Both the position numbers and the translations under genes were made by a program. The notes under the pieces were generated by a model. That model ran no database searches. It saw only the letters and a list, made by a program, of their open reading frames with translations, and had not been told where the DNA came from. Source: Lachnospiraceae bacterium (lineage in GTDB: Bacteria; Bacillota; Clostridia; Lachnospirales; Lachnospiraceae). Taken from it: 64,000 nucleotides of DNA. Location: positions 79,489-143,488 of the forward strand of contig SVFL01000002.1 of assembly GCA_015056885.1 (NCBI GenBank), in the 5' to 3' direction. This document shows positions 52,937 through 62,452 of the stretch, in pieces (position 1 is the stretch's first letter; every line of letters begins with the position of its first letter).

Positions 52937-53719
52937 ATGAGTAAGAGCAAAAAGAAGTTATTAATCATTATTCCGGCTTATAACGAGGAGAAAAATATCG
53001 GTGATTTGCTGGACAAATTAAAAACTCCGGACATTGCGAAAATTGCGGATGTGCTGGTCATGGATGACGCCTCCAAAGACAAAACACGCAAAATCGTGTT
53101 GAATAAGGATTTGGAAGTGGTAACTCATATTTTTAATCTGGGTTACGGAAGTGGTTTGCAGGTGGGATATAAGTATGCAATTCACAACGGATATGAGTAT
53201 ATTGTACAGATGGATGCAGATGGTCAGCATGATGTGTGCAACGTATTATCCATTTATGAGAAACTGACCACAGCAGATGAAAAGGGGAAATGCCCGGATA
53301 TTGTTATCGGTTCCCGTTTTATGGAAGGCAGTCAGACGTTTTCGATATCTGCGGTGAAAAAAGTGGCAATATCCATGTTTCGTTTTTTGATTAAGCTGGG
53401 AACCGGTCAGAGGATAAAGGATCCTACATCCGGTTTGCAGGGCCTGAGCAGACGGGCTATAGAGTTTTATGCGGGATTTAATCATTTTGACGATAAGTAT
53501 CCGGATGCCAATATGATTATGCAGATGCTTATGTTGGGATTTCGTGTAGTGGAGGTTCCGGCTGTTATGCATGCGAGAGTAGAGGGTGTGAGTATGCACT
53601 CCGGACTCAAACCCGTTATTTATATGCTTCGCATGATGTTTTCTATTATTGCTGTATGGATTCGAATCAGAGTGTATAAGGTTGACATAGGAGCGGCAAA
53701 TGAGGAACCTGCTACATAA
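52937..53719 (+). CDS. GT2 family glycosyltransferase (polyprenyl-phosphate sugar synthase-like)
   Basis: The 260-residue GT-A protein shows IIIPAYNEEKNI at its start, VLVMDDASKD, and the metal-binding motif MDADGQHD (about 90-97). Its shape resembles dolichol-phosphate mannose synthases. Such enzymes charge a lipid carrier with one sugar for use outside, and DUF2304 proteins like the one nearby often accompany them. The ATG at 52937 follows GAGGAGG by 7 bases. The 3' end overlaps the next gene by 20 bases. Confidence 0.88.
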   Translation: MSKSKKKLLIIIPAYNEEKNIGDLLDKLKTPDIAKIADVLVMDDASKDKTRKIVLNKDLEVVTHIFNLGYGSGLQVGYKYAIHNGYEYIVQMDADGQHDVCNVLSIYEKLTTADEKGKCPDIVIGSRFMEGSQTFSISAVKKVAISMFRFLIKLGTGQRIKDPTSGLQGLSRRAIEFYAGFNHFDDKYPDANMIMQMLMLGFRVVEVPAVMHARVEGVSMHSGLKPVIYMLRMMFSIIAVWIRIRVYKVDIGAANEEPAT

Positions 53720-55037
53720 ATTGGGGAGAAAGAAAAGGTGGAATTTCCAAAAAGGAGATTTGGCCGAATATACAGAAGAGTTAAAGAATCCTGCCAGAGG
53801 GTGGTATCGGATTTATACGTTTTTGGCAGAGGAACATCCGGATTTTGACAGTGTGGTGTGGGGGGAGAATACAGAAGAAACCCTTGCATTGATTATTATC
53901 AACATCGGAGCCTACCGGGACAGGGAATCCGGAATAGACAGTGCAGCTTTGGACAATATTCGTTCCATTCTGTCATTTTTTGCCCAAAAGCAATATGATA
54001 TTGTATTGCGCATTACCTATGATCATGAAGGGAAAGCGCTGGAGCGGGAGCCATTTTTCTTTACGAAGGTGCAGGAACATCTGCGGCAGATAGCTCCGGT
54101 TATCAGGGAATTTTCGGATAGCATTTTTGTGTTTCAGGGGATGCTGGTTGGCAATTGGGGAGAGATGCATACTTCCCGGTTTTTGGATGGTGCCAAATTG
54201 AAGGAACTATGGAGTATTCTGAAGGAAGAGGCCGGCGAAGATTTGTTCTATGCGGTGAGAAAGCCTTCCCAGTGGCGAATATTACATCCGGATAATTGTG
54301 GCAAAAAACAGCAGACTTATGATAAAATGGGCCTTTTTGATGATGCTATATTTGGTTCGGAGAGTCATTTGGGAACCTTTGGAACCACTGCAAGGGATAA
54401 TTCCGGCTGGGAGAGTCTGTGGGCAAGGACAGATGAACTGCAATTTGAGGATGAGCTTTGTAAGCATGTGCCCAATGGTGGTGAAGCTGTATGCGGAGAT
54501 TATTATGCAGGGGGCGAAGATGTAGCAAGTACAGTGGCAGTTTTGCGTAAAATGCATATCACGTATTTGAACCGCTATTATGATGAACGAATCCTGAATG
54601 TGTGGAAGAATTGGAAGTGGCAGGAAACAGGAGCCTGGCAGGGGAGAAGCCTCTATGAATATATTGGGAAGCATTTGGGCTATCGATTTTGGGTTAAGGA
54701 TGTAAACCTTAATTTGACATCACGGAGAGATAGAATGTTTCAGGTTGCTATCACCATAGAGAATACGGGATTTGCCAATTTGTATGAGGAGGCAGAGTTG
54801 TATCTGGAATGGGGGTACGGAAACGGAGAGCGGTATCTGAAAAAACTGGATTACGATATGAGAGATATCGGCGGGGGAGAAGCGCAGACGGTCAGTTTCA
54901 AAATACCTGCCTCAGATTGTGAATTATATCTGTTTGCAAGACGTAAAAAGGATAGTAGAAAGCTTTACTTTGCCAATAAGTCAGTGAGAGGTTCTAAAGT
55001 ATTTTTGGGTAATATTACAGATGTACACCTTACGTAG
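53700..55037 (+). CDS. DUF4874/DUF4832-like protein, probable carbohydrate-active enzyme
   Basis: The 445-residue protein contains the NPARGWYRIYTF motif near residue 30, typical of DUF4874. A barrel-like region includes VFQGMLVGNWGEMHTS, where a Glu pair could be catalytic. The C-terminal beta domain (about 335-445, INTG-like VAITIENTGFANLYEEAELYL) fits DUF4832. These proteins resemble glycoside hydrolases but have no proven reaction known to me. No signal peptide is seen, so either export is non-classical or it works inside. The gene overlaps the GT2 gene. Confidence 0.7.
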   Translation: MRNLLHKLGRKKRWNFQKGDLAEYTEELKNPARGWYRIYTFLAEEHPDFDSVVWGENTEETLALIIINIGAYRDRESGIDSAALDNIRSILSFFAQKQYDIVLRITYDHEGKALEREPFFFTKVQEHLRQIAPVIREFSDSIFVFQGMLVGNWGEMHTSRFLDGAKLKELWSILKEEAGEDLFYAVRKPSQWRILHPDNCGKKQQTYDKMGLFDDAIFGSESHLGTFGTTARDNSGWESLWARTDELQFEDELCKHVPNGGEAVCGDYYAGGEDVASTVAVLRKMHITYLNRYYDERILNVWKNWKWQETGAWQGRSLYEYIGKHLGYRFWVKDVNLNLTSRRDRMFQVAITIENTGFANLYEEAELYLEWGYGNGERYLKKLDYDMRDIGGGEAQTVSFKIPASDCELYLFARRKKDSRKLYFANKSVRGSKVFLGNITDVHLT

Positions 55038-55061
55038 ACACCGGTTGGAAGAAAGGACAGT

Positions 55062-56069
55062 ATGATGCAGCAGGAAGGAATCGATTTTGTCATAACTTGG
55101 GTAGATGGTTCTGATAAGGCATGGCGAGAGGAAAAGGCCCGCTATGATACCACAAGGGGAACCGATGATAATGAGGAACGCTACAGAGACTGGGAACTTT
55201 TAAAATATTGGTTTCGCGGTGTGGAGAAGTATGCGCCATGGGTGCGAAAAATACACTTTATTACATGGGGACATCTTCCGGACTGGCTGAATACGGAGCA
55301 TGAAAAGCTTCATGTAGTTCGGCATGAAGATTATATTCCCGGAAAATATCTTCCGGTTTTTAACAGCAATCTTATTGAAATATATATGCACAAGATAGAG
55401 GGATTGTCTGAGCATTTTGTGTATTTCAATGATGATTTTTTATTGATTCGGGATACGAAACCGGAGGATTTCTATAAGAATGGGAAACCTTGTGATATGC
55501 TGGCTTTTCAGCCGGTGGTAGCCAATCCTGTTAATCCGGTGATGTCTCATTTATATTTGAATAATTCACTGGTTCTGTGTAAGCATTTTAACAAACGTGA
55601 AAATGTGAAGGCTCATCCGGGTAATTATTTCAAAATCGGATATCCGCCCTTGTATTTTTGTTATAATATGCTGGAACTGGCGTTTCCTCTTTACACCGGA
55701 TTTTACACGGTACATGGTCCTTCACCTTTCTGTAAAACTACTTTTGAAGAGATATGGGAGAAGGAGAGGGAGGCTTTAGAGGCTATGTCGGTCAATCGCT
55801 TCCGCAGTAATACGGATCTGACACCTTATTTATTTAGAGAGTGGCAGAAACTTTCCAATAATTTTAAGCCTACCAATGTACTGAAGGATTTTGCATATTT
55901 CAATATTGCAAAAGAGAATCAAAAGCTTCTTAATACAATCAGGAAACAAAAGAAAAAAATTATTTGTATCAATGATGCCAATATTGGCTCTGAGTTTGAG
56001 CGGGTAAAACAGGAATTACAGGAAACATTCATGCAGATTCTTCCGGAGGTATCTTCTTTTGAACGTTAA
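55062..56069 (+). CDS. Stealth-family sugar-phosphate transferase
   Basis: The 335-residue protein shows the conserved regions of Stealth proteins in order: CR1 FVITWVDGSDKAWR near the start, CR2 FVYFNDDFLLIRD (about 124-136), and CR3 with HGPSPF (about 224-229). Stealth enzymes move a sugar-1-phosphate from a nucleotide sugar to a glycan, making phosphodiester-linked polymers. Its presence hints that the product of this locus, or a decoration on it, contains phosphodiesters. AGAAAGGAC precedes the ATG. The gene overlaps the flippase gene by 11 bases. Confidence 0.9.
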   Translation: MMQQEGIDFVITWVDGSDKAWREEKARYDTTRGTDDNEERYRDWELLKYWFRGVEKYAPWVRKIHFITWGHLPDWLNTEHEKLHVVRHEDYIPGKYLPVFNSNLIEIYMHKIEGLSEHFVYFNDDFLLIRDTKPEDFYKNGKPCDMLAFQPVVANPVNPVMSHLYLNNSLVLCKHFNKRENVKAHPGNYFKIGYPPLYFCYNMLELAFPLYTGFYTVHGPSPFCKTTFEEIWEKEREALEAMSVNRFRSNTDLTPYLFREWQKLSNNFKPTNVLKDFAYFNIAKENQKLLNTIRKQKKKIICINDANIGSEFERVKQELQETFMQILPEVSSFER

Positions 56070-57624
56070 TCAGTCGAAGAAACTGAATATGGAAAGCGCA
56101 AGCAGAACGGAGCATTCAGCCCGTAATACCACAGCAGCAATTATCGGCAGAGTGATGGCAATTTTATTGGGTTATTTCTCTCGGGTGGTATTTACGCATA
56201 CCCTAAGTACAGATTATGTAGGTATCAATGGTCTGTTTACGGACATTTTGAATGTTTTGGCCCTCTCGGAACTTGGAGTGGGAACTGCTATTACTTATGC
56301 GCTTTATAAACCCATTTCTGAGAAGGATATTGAAAAACAGAAGTCACTGATGCAACTTTATAAGACCTTTTATCGTATTGTGGCAGTGATTGTGTGCGTG
56401 GCAGGATTAATGGTGGTTCCGTTCATGGATATACTTATCAAAGATCAGCCTGAGGTGGATTATCTGCTGTTGATTTATCTGATGTATCTTGCTAATTCCG
56501 TGGTTTCCTATCTGCTGATTTATAAGAAAACACTGATAGATGCACATCAGCTTAGTTATATTACGGTATTGTATCAGATGTTTTTCCAGGTGCTTCATAA
56601 TGCGTTACAGATAGCGGTTCTTTTACTTACAAAGAATTATATTTTGTATTTGTCCATGTTGATTATTTGCACCATTGCAGGGAATATCTGTATTTCCCGC
56701 AAGGCAGATAAGTTGTATCCTTATCTGAAGGATAAAAGAGTGAAACCGCTTCCAAAGGAAGAGAAGGACAGCATTTATCAAAATATTCGTGCTATGCTGA
56801 TGCACAAGGTGGGAAATGTGATTGTTAATAACACCGATAATCTCCTTTTATCTGCTCTTGTGGGAACTTTAAGTGTGGGCAGATATTCCAATTATTTTCT
56901 GGTTATCGGTTCTGTGCGTCAGGTGCTCAACCAGGTATTTCAGGGAATCACTGCCAGCGTTGGCAATATGGGTGTGGAAGAGAGTAAGGAGCGTATTCAT
57001 AAGATTTTTGATGCCTCTTTCTTTGTGGGACAGTGGATGTATGGACTGGCCACTATTTGTCTCTATGAGGCAGTGGATTTGTTCGTGAGCATCAGCTTTG
57101 GCGAACAGTATGTATTTCCGGTAAGTGTGACATTGATACTCTGTGTGAATTTTTATCTGACAGGTATGCGACAGGCAACACTTGTTTTCAGAGATTCCAT
57201 GGGATTGTTCCGTTATGACCGGTACAAGGCTTTGGCAGAGGCTGCCATTAATCTGGTGGCATCACTGCTTCTGGGGCATTTTTATGGTACACTTGGTGTT
57301 TTTTTGGGAACTATGATTAGCACGGTTTCCACTTCTCTTTGGGTGGAGCCATATGTTTTGTATAAATATCGGCTGCAGACTTCCAGTGTTCCTTATTTTG
57401 TGCGCTATGGTCTGTATGCAGGTGTGACAATTCTGCTTGGAGTAGGTGTACACCGGTTGTGTGGTTTGATTACCGGCAATGTATGGATAATGTGTTTTGG
57501 GCGCATGATTGTCAGTTTTGTAGTGGTCAATCTGGTGTATTTGGTATTGTATCATCGCACAAAGGAATTCCGACTTTTGATGCAAAAGGGTCTGGAAATT
57601 CTAAAGAGAAGACGGAGGAAGTAG
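56059..57624 (+). CDS. Polysaccharide flippase of the MOP/Wzx type
   Basis: The 521-residue protein has about twelve to fourteen membrane helices and the usual opening NTTAAIIGRVMAILLGYFSRVVF. It should move lipid-linked sugar units across the membrane. The start is probably the TTG at 56059: GGAGG lies 9 bases upstream, inside the end of the Stealth gene, while the later ATG at 56089 has no clear site. Together with pelG the locus thus has two different glycan transporters. Confidence 0.88.
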   Translation: MNVNQSKKLNMESASRTEHSARNTTAAIIGRVMAILLGYFSRVVFTHTLSTDYVGINGLFTDILNVLALSELGVGTAITYALYKPISEKDIEKQKSLMQLYKTFYRIVAVIVCVAGLMVVPFMDILIKDQPEVDYLLLIYLMYLANSVVSYLLIYKKTLIDAHQLSYITVLYQMFFQVLHNALQIAVLLLTKNYILYLSMLIICTIAGNICISRKADKLYPYLKDKRVKPLPKEEKDSIYQNIRAMLMHKVGNVIVNNTDNLLLSALVGTLSVGRYSNYFLVIGSVRQVLNQVFQGITASVGNMGVEESKERIHKIFDASFFVGQWMYGLATICLYEAVDLFVSISFGEQYVFPVSVTLILCVNFYLTGMRQATLVFRDSMGLFRYDRYKALAEAAINLVASLLLGHFYGTLGVFLGTMISTVSTSLWVEPYVLYKYRLQTSSVPYFVRYGLYAGVTILLGVGVHRLCGLITGNVWIMCFGRMIVSFVVVNLVYLVLYHRTKEFRLLMQKGLEILKRRRRK

Positions 57625-57626
57625 AG

Positions 57627-58853
57627 ATGGGATTTGGTTTGGAAAATGATTTGCTTCTGATGCTTCTAAGAGGTTCTTTGACAGATGATAAAGCAAAGAT
57701 GCAAGAAATCGGACAAAGTATAGTTGCAGAATTACAAAAGGGATGTACGGCTGATTGGGATAAGCTTCTTAAAACTGCAAAACAACATAGTGTCTTGTCA
57801 TTACTGTATCCTATATGTGAAGGAGCAGAGTGCGGAATTCCTAAGAGCGTGCAGGATGTGGTGCAAAAAGCGGCGGTCGGCGTGACCAAACAAAGTTATA
57901 GGTTGCTGTTTCTCAGCAAGTTTTTGCTATATCGATTACGAGAGGCAAAAATTCCGGTTGCATTGCTGAAAGGTGTTGCAACGGCTTCTTATTATCCCAT
58001 AGCGGAATACCGCAAGTCGGGGGATGTGGATTTGTTGTTGCTTGATGCAGATAAGCTTGAGATGTGTAGTGGAATCTTAACGGATTGTGGTTGTGTAAGG
58101 AATGAGAATCAGGATGCACTTCATCATGTGACATTTATGTCGGAGGCTGGTATTGAGGTTGAACTGCATACTTTGCTGGCAGAACCCTTTGACAATCGTA
58201 AGGCTAATAAATATCTGGAAGAATTGGTACCTCAATGTGTCCATCAGGTGCAACAAAAGGAGATAATGGGAGTTACTCTGCCGATTTTAAAGGATGGATA
58301 CCATGCTTATGAATTGCTTCTACATATGTTACAACACTTTTTGCGTGCCGGTTTTGGATTGAAGCTGCTTTGTGACTGGGTAGTATTCTGGAATCAGGCT
58401 CATTCTGAGGGTGAGTGTGAGCTGTATCTTAAGCTGGTGACTGAGAGTGGTATGAAGGGATTTTCTGATATGGTAACACAGGTGTGCTGTCAGTATCTGG
58501 GGCTTAATCCGAATAATGTGACATGGATGGGATTGGATCCGACTATGGATAGTGCAGATTTTATGCGGGAAGTGTTGGAGGCAGAGGAGTTTGGTCATTC
58601 TGCTTCGGACAGGATGGTGGTACTGAGAGGGAATGGTCTGTGGGCTTATGTGAGAGAGTTTCATCATCAGATGCGACTTCGTTTTCCTAAGGCCGGAAGA
58701 TGTTTTTTGTGTTGGCCTGTTTTGTGGATGATTACATTTGTCAGATTTGTAAATAATAACAGAAAAGTGCGAAATGTATCTACAAAAGAGGTTTTAAGCA
58801 AGGCATCTGAAAGAAGTAAGATAATTCAGAAAATTAATCTCTGGAAAAGTTGA
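57627..58853 (+). CDS. Nucleotidyltransferase family protein (NTP_transf_5 type)
   Basis: The 408-residue protein has a helical start and the nucleotidyltransferase metal motif GDVDLLL at 132-138, preceded by LLKGVATASYY. This fits the family of uncharacterised nucleotidyltransferases that occurs in several RiPP loci, among them lasso-peptide loci with a precursor kinase. It may transfer a nucleotide to a modified peptide or a sugar. The ATG at 57627 comes two bases after the flippase stop, with GGAGGAAG upstream. It is the last gene of the long operon and stands directly before the precursor-like gene. Confidence 0.8.
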   Translation: MGFGLENDLLLMLLRGSLTDDKAKMQEIGQSIVAELQKGCTADWDKLLKTAKQHSVLSLLYPICEGAECGIPKSVQDVVQKAAVGVTKQSYRLLFLSKFLLYRLREAKIPVALLKGVATASYYPIAEYRKSGDVDLLLLDADKLEMCSGILTDCGCVRNENQDALHHVTFMSEAGIEVELHTLLAEPFDNRKANKYLEELVPQCVHQVQQKEIMGVTLPILKDGYHAYELLLHMLQHFLRAGFGLKLLCDWVVFWNQAHSEGECELYLKLVTESGMKGFSDMVTQVCCQYLGLNPNNVTWMGLDPTMDSADFMREVLEAEEFGHSASDRMVVLRGNGLWAYVREFHHQMRLRFPKAGRCFLCWPVLWMITFVRFVNNNRKVRNVSTKEVLSKASERSKIIQKINLWKS

Positions 58854-58892
58854 AAAATGTTGATAAAATAAAGGTTTTTTGCTATAAAGCTA

Positions 58893-58922
58893 TTGACAAA
58901 TTTTGCCGAAATAGTACATAAT
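58893..58922 (+). promoter_or_regulatory. Separate promoter of the precursor-like gene
   Basis: TTGACA and CATAAT are 18 bases apart, about 40 bases before the gene. The small gene can thus be expressed far above the long operon upstream. Confidence 0.65.
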
Positions 58923-58964
58923 AATAAAGAAGCGATATGTTTTATTTGCTTAGGAGGAGAGATT

Positions 58965-59390
58965 ATGAAAAATTATGAAAAACCTGTTGTTTTGGTGAAC
59001 GAGGAGTTGGCTGAGGGTGTATATGCAGCAAGTGGAGACTGCTATACCGTTACTGCTAAAATTGTTCAGTTGCCTGAGTTGGGTAAGGATTGGTACACAA
59101 TTCAGATGGATGGTGTGCACGATGCACAGGATGGCCATCACAGTAGTGAGAGAGTTATCAAGGTTGTATTTAATCAGGTTGTTACCTACCAGGCAAGCAA
59201 TGCTGAGAGCGTAAGCGGAAGCGGAAGCAATATCTTGTATCTGACTTATGTTCAGGGTAATGGCTCTTATCACAATAATGCACAGGATACTCTTGGACTG
59301 GGTAACTTGGAAGTTGTTTCCGAGCCCGGTTTGGCAATCAACAGTGTATCTTGTTCCTATTGTAGCAGATCCTGCTTCGATGGACATTAA
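58965..59390 (+). CDS. Precursor-like protein with a conserved-looking leader and Cys-rich tail
   Basis: The 141-residue product starts with an acidic leader, MKNYEKPVVLVNEELAEGVY, followed by AASG at 21-24, where cleavage after the Ala pair is plausible. The rest looks like a small beta-rich domain with Gly/Ser/Asn-rich stretches. Four Cys occur, one at 26 and three in the tail SVSCSYCSRSCFDGH. No Sec signal peptide is present, so export must use a dedicated machine; an ABC exporter follows. AGGAGGAG lies 6 bases before the ATG. The neighbours (PqqD-kinase, nucleotidyltransferase, S26 peptidase) suggest a RiPP-like precursor. I know no characterised homologue. Confidence 0.65.
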   Translation: MKNYEKPVVLVNEELAEGVYAASGDCYTVTAKIVQLPELGKDWYTIQMDGVHDAQDGHHSSERVIKVVFNQVVTYQASNAESVSGSGSNILYLTYVQGNGSYHNNAQDTLGLGNLEVVSEPGLAINSVSCSYCSRSCFDGH

Positions 59391-59405
59391 TAAGTAAATT
59401 ATTGG

Positions 59406-59435
59406 AAAGAGGTTATGGTGACATAACCTCTTTTT
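59406..59435 (+). terminator. Terminator after the precursor-like gene
   Basis: AAAGAGGTTATG pairs perfectly with CATAACCTCTTT around GTGA and is followed by TT. It would allow strong precursor expression with limited read-through into the exporter gene. Confidence 0.85.
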
Positions 59436-59467
59436 AAATGACAGAGATATTATTGGAAACAGGTAAG

Positions 59468-61243
59468 ATGAAGGATAAGATTAAATTTATACTGAAAAGA
59501 ATAAAAGAAGGCCGACTACAGGAGATGTGTCTACAGGCGAAATGGATTTATTCTTATGCCAGGAAATACTGGAAAGCAATGATTTTTTATACATTGCTGG
59601 GACTTGTGGGGACAGTGGTTACATTGGTGTCCAGCATGGTGTCCAAGGACTTGATTGATATTATTACCGGTCATGAAAGCGGCAGATTGATGCAGACCTT
59701 TGCCATTATGATTGGATTAAATATTGGTTCTGCATTTGTGAATCAAATATCTACATATGCGTCCAGCTGGGTGTGCATGAAGGTGGACTCAGAGATTAAG
59801 TCGGATATTTTTGCCAAGATACTGGTGACAGACTGGGAGTCCCTAACGAGCTACCATACAGGGGATTTGCTCACGCGCTGGGGAAGCGATGCCACTAATA
59901 TTTCCAATGGTATATTAAATTTTATACCCAATGCCATTATTTATACATTTCGTTTTATCAGTGCTTTTGCAGTAGTGATATATTATGACTGGACGTTTGC
60001 AGTGTTTGCGTTTTTGGGTATGCCTGTGAGCTTGATTTTATCCAAGACATTGATGAACCGTATGGTTAATAATAATCAACGAAGCGCTGCCATGAGTGCC
60101 AAAATGTCCGGATTTAATCAGGAGGCATTTTCTAATATACAAACAATCAAGGCCTTTGATTTGATTCATTTGTATGTGGAACGGCTTAAGAGTCTGCAAA
60201 AGGAATATATCACCATGAAACTGGATTTCCAGAAGATGTCCATGGGAACATCTATACTTCTTACAACAGTGGGAATGATTGTATCCTATGCATCCTATGG
60301 CTGGGGAATTTATCGGGTGTGGAGCGGTGCCATTACCTATGGTACTATGACTATGTTTTTGGCATTGTCCGGTACTTTGACATCCGCCTTACACAGCATG
60401 ACTTCGCTGGTGCCTACGGCGATTTCTCTTACGACTTCGGCAGGGCGTTTGATGGATATTGTTGAGATGCCTCGAGAGGATTACAGTAACAGTGAGGAAG
60501 TAGAGCAGTTTTTGAAACGCAACAAGACACAGGGAATCAGTCTTAAGATGGAGGATGTGTCTTATACATACAGGACAGGAACAGAAGTGTTTAAGGGAGC
60601 TTCTATGGAGGTGAACCCCAAGGAAATTATTGCCTTGGTGGGGCCTTCGGGTGAAGGTAAAACTACGATGCTTCGCTTGATATTATCCCTGATGCAGACC
60701 AAGGAGGGCTCAGCATATCTGACCGGAGGACAAGATACGGCACAGGACAACCGTGTACCGCTGGCACCCTCTACCAGAAAGCTGTTTTCTTATGTGCCAC
60801 AGGGGAATACCATGTTTTCCGGTACTATTGCAGAAAATATGCGTAATGTAAATCCGGAAGCCACGGATGAAGAGATTATATCTGCATTAAAAGCAGCTTG
60901 TGCATGGGATTTTGTGGCAAAACTGCCGGATGGTATTTACAGTGAAATCAAAGAACGTGGTGGCGGATTTTCCGAGGGACAGGCGCAGCGACTTTCCATT
61001 GCGAGAGCATTGCTTCGTCAGACTCCGATTCTGTTGTTAGACGAAGCGACATCTGCTCTGGATGTGGCTACAGAACGAAAGGTGCTCAAGAATATTATGC
61101 AGGATGAGCAGCCCAGAACCTGTATTGTGACGACACATCGGCCCACAGTGCTTAGCACATGTACCAGAGTGTATGCAATCCGTGATAAAAAATGTGTTGT
61201 ACTGAATGAAGAGGAAATAGATGAAATGGTAAAAGGTTTTTAG
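59468..61243 (+). CDS. ABC exporter, probably for the precursor-like protein
   Basis: The 591-residue protein is a half-transporter with six membrane helices and a C-terminal ATPase. The ATPase motifs are Walker A GPSGEGKTT, signature FSEGQAQRLSIARA (an altered LSGGQ), Walker B ILLLDEATSALD and switch His in THRPTV. It lacks an N-terminal C39 peptidase domain, so leader removal needs a separate protease; an S26-type enzyme is encoded nearby. An ATG at 59438 has its ribosome binding site buried in the upstream terminator, so I prefer the ATG at 59468. Its 3' end lies inside a shared terminator. Confidence 0.88.
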   Translation: MKDKIKFILKRIKEGRLQEMCLQAKWIYSYARKYWKAMIFYTLLGLVGTVVTLVSSMVSKDLIDIITGHESGRLMQTFAIMIGLNIGSAFVNQISTYASSWVCMKVDSEIKSDIFAKILVTDWESLTSYHTGDLLTRWGSDATNISNGILNFIPNAIIYTFRFISAFAVVIYYDWTFAVFAFLGMPVSLILSKTLMNRMVNNNQRSAAMSAKMSGFNQEAFSNIQTIKAFDLIHLYVERLKSLQKEYITMKLDFQKMSMGTSILLTTVGMIVSYASYGWGIYRVWSGAITYGTMTMFLALSGTLTSALHSMTSLVPTAISLTTSAGRLMDIVEMPREDYSNSEEVEQFLKRNKTQGISLKMEDVSYTYRTGTEVFKGASMEVNPKEIIALVGPSGEGKTTMLRLILSLMQTKEGSAYLTGGQDTAQDNRVPLAPSTRKLFSYVPQGNTMFSGTIAENMRNVNPEATDEEIISALKAACAWDFVAKLPDGIYSEIKERGGGFSEGQAQRLSIARALLRQTPILLLDEATSALDVATERKVLKNIMQDEQPRTCIVTTHRPTVLSTCTRVYAIRDKKCVVLNEEEIDEMVKGF

Positions 61244-61264
61244 GGAGCGCCCTAAAAACCTTTT
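61231..61264. terminator. Bidirectional terminator containing both stop codons
   Basis: A perfect 15-bp hairpin (AAAAGGTTTTTAGGG with its complement, four-base loop AGCG) has A-runs on one side and T-runs on the other. The TAG of the exporter gene (61241-61243) and the TAA of the convergent kinase-like gene (61252-61254, minus strand) both lie within the stem. Confidence 0.9.
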
Positions 61265-62412
61265 TTCAGATATTCCTCTATGTAGGATTTCATTGTCTCG
61301 GCAGCTGACTTCTCTTTGGTACAGTTTAAGCGGCAGATAAGTATTTTTTCAGATAGTGTTGTTGCAAAGTTTAAGTTCTGTCTGAGCATATCTTTGGTCC
61401 ACAATGGAGAGATGAAACGGTTCATAACAGAAAGTGTCCGGTGGTCATCAGGCAGCTTTTCAACATAGTCTGTAGGGGCTTTTTTTAACAGGACAATACC
61501 TCCTAAGGGATAGGTTTTGCTGTCGCTGATACCGGAGGTTCCGCACCAGGGAATACCGTGGATAACAGGCTGTCCGTTTTCCAGAGACAAAAGATTCAGG
61601 TCGCCGTTTAGAATAGGAGCGCCCCAGTGTTTGTTCCAAAGGGTGGTATGAGTGGACTTGCCTGTGCCGGAAGGCCCGGAGAACAGCCATGCCTTGCCTT
61701 GATATAATATGGAGGCTGAATGAATTGCCATCATACTGTTTTTCTGTGCCAAATAAAGCCAGACAAGGCGAATGGCATGGAATAACTCTTCGCGGAAAAG
61801 ATCTGTGTAGGGGGGCATGCAGTAAATCTCTGCAAATTTACCATTTTTGGATAGAGAGGCCTCGATTATTTTGGGGGATGCAGGGAACAGAAGAATATAG
61901 TGTTCCGGCTGTTCCATGACTACCAATTCCTCATTACGCAGCAAAACAGTGCCGTTTGGCTTGATTCCGGGTTCGCCGATATGGATGCGGATGGTTTGAT
62001 TTATTTCGGCGCAGGAACTGGTACAAAAGGCATCAAATTGGTGAGAGAAGGCCTCTTCGGGACCGATTAGTTTTGTGGTCAGTCCTGCAATACAAAGATA
62101 CTTTTCATGTGTGAACGGATAAGGTTCAAGAGAGTCATCAACCAAAATATTCCGTTGGCAAAGGCCGGTTACAAATTCTTTGATATCGACAGTTAGTTCC
62201 CGTAATTCCTGTGAGTCTGTTATTTCGTAAGAATCTGCACACAGGCGTACTAACTCCTCGACAGAGTGCTCCTGTTCTAACAGTTTCCACAGGAAAATAC
62301 CGGTCTCGTTTAATCGAATGCCGGGCTTGTGGTCTGCAACCATTTGGCCGTAGGGCAGAAGATAGGGCACACCGGCAATTTCAGTTAAGGTGTAAGAGTT
62401 ATTTCTTCTCAT
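61252..62412 (-). CDS. PqqD domain fused to an HPr-kinase-like domain
   Basis: The 386-residue protein has a PqqD-like domain at 1-92 (RLNETGIFLWKLLEQEHS) and an HprK-like ATP-binding domain in the second half. That half has the P-loop GPSGTGKST at 246-254, a preceding AIHSAS with His231, and NGD with Asp271. HprK relatives in lasso-peptide loci phosphorylate a Ser of the precursor, and PqqD domains bind leaders. The fusion thus looks like a precursor kinase with its own leader-binding part. The HPr-specific N-terminal and phosphorylase features are absent. It reads leftward, divergent from the peptidase gene. Confidence 0.85.
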   Translation of the reverse strand: MRRNNSYTLTEIAGVPYLLPYGQMVADHKPGIRLNETGIFLWKLLEQEHSVEELVRLCADSYEITDSQELRELTVDIKEFVTGLCQRNILVDDSLEPYPFTHEKYLCIAGLTTKLIGPEEAFSHQFDAFCTSSCAEINQTIRIHIGEPGIKPNGTVLLRNEELVVMEQPEHYILLFPASPKIIEASLSKNGKFAEIYCMPPYTDLFREELFHAIRLVWLYLAQKNSMMAIHSASILYQGKAWLFSGPSGTGKSTHTTLWNKHWGAPILNGDLNLLSLENGQPVIHGIPWCGTSGISDSKTYPLGGIVLLKKAPTDYVEKLPDDHRTLSVMNRFISPLWTKDMLRQNLNFATTLSEKILICRLNCTKEKSAAETMKSYIEEYLKKGF

Positions 62413-62452
62413 AAGAATATTCCTTTCGCGTCACCCTTAATTTAGTAAAGTA

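Noticed and set aside
59438..59467. ATG at 59438 as the exporter start
   Set aside because: Its upstream region is the stem of the precursor terminator, so a ribosome binding site would be sequestered. The ATG at 59468 gives a normal exporter N-terminus.
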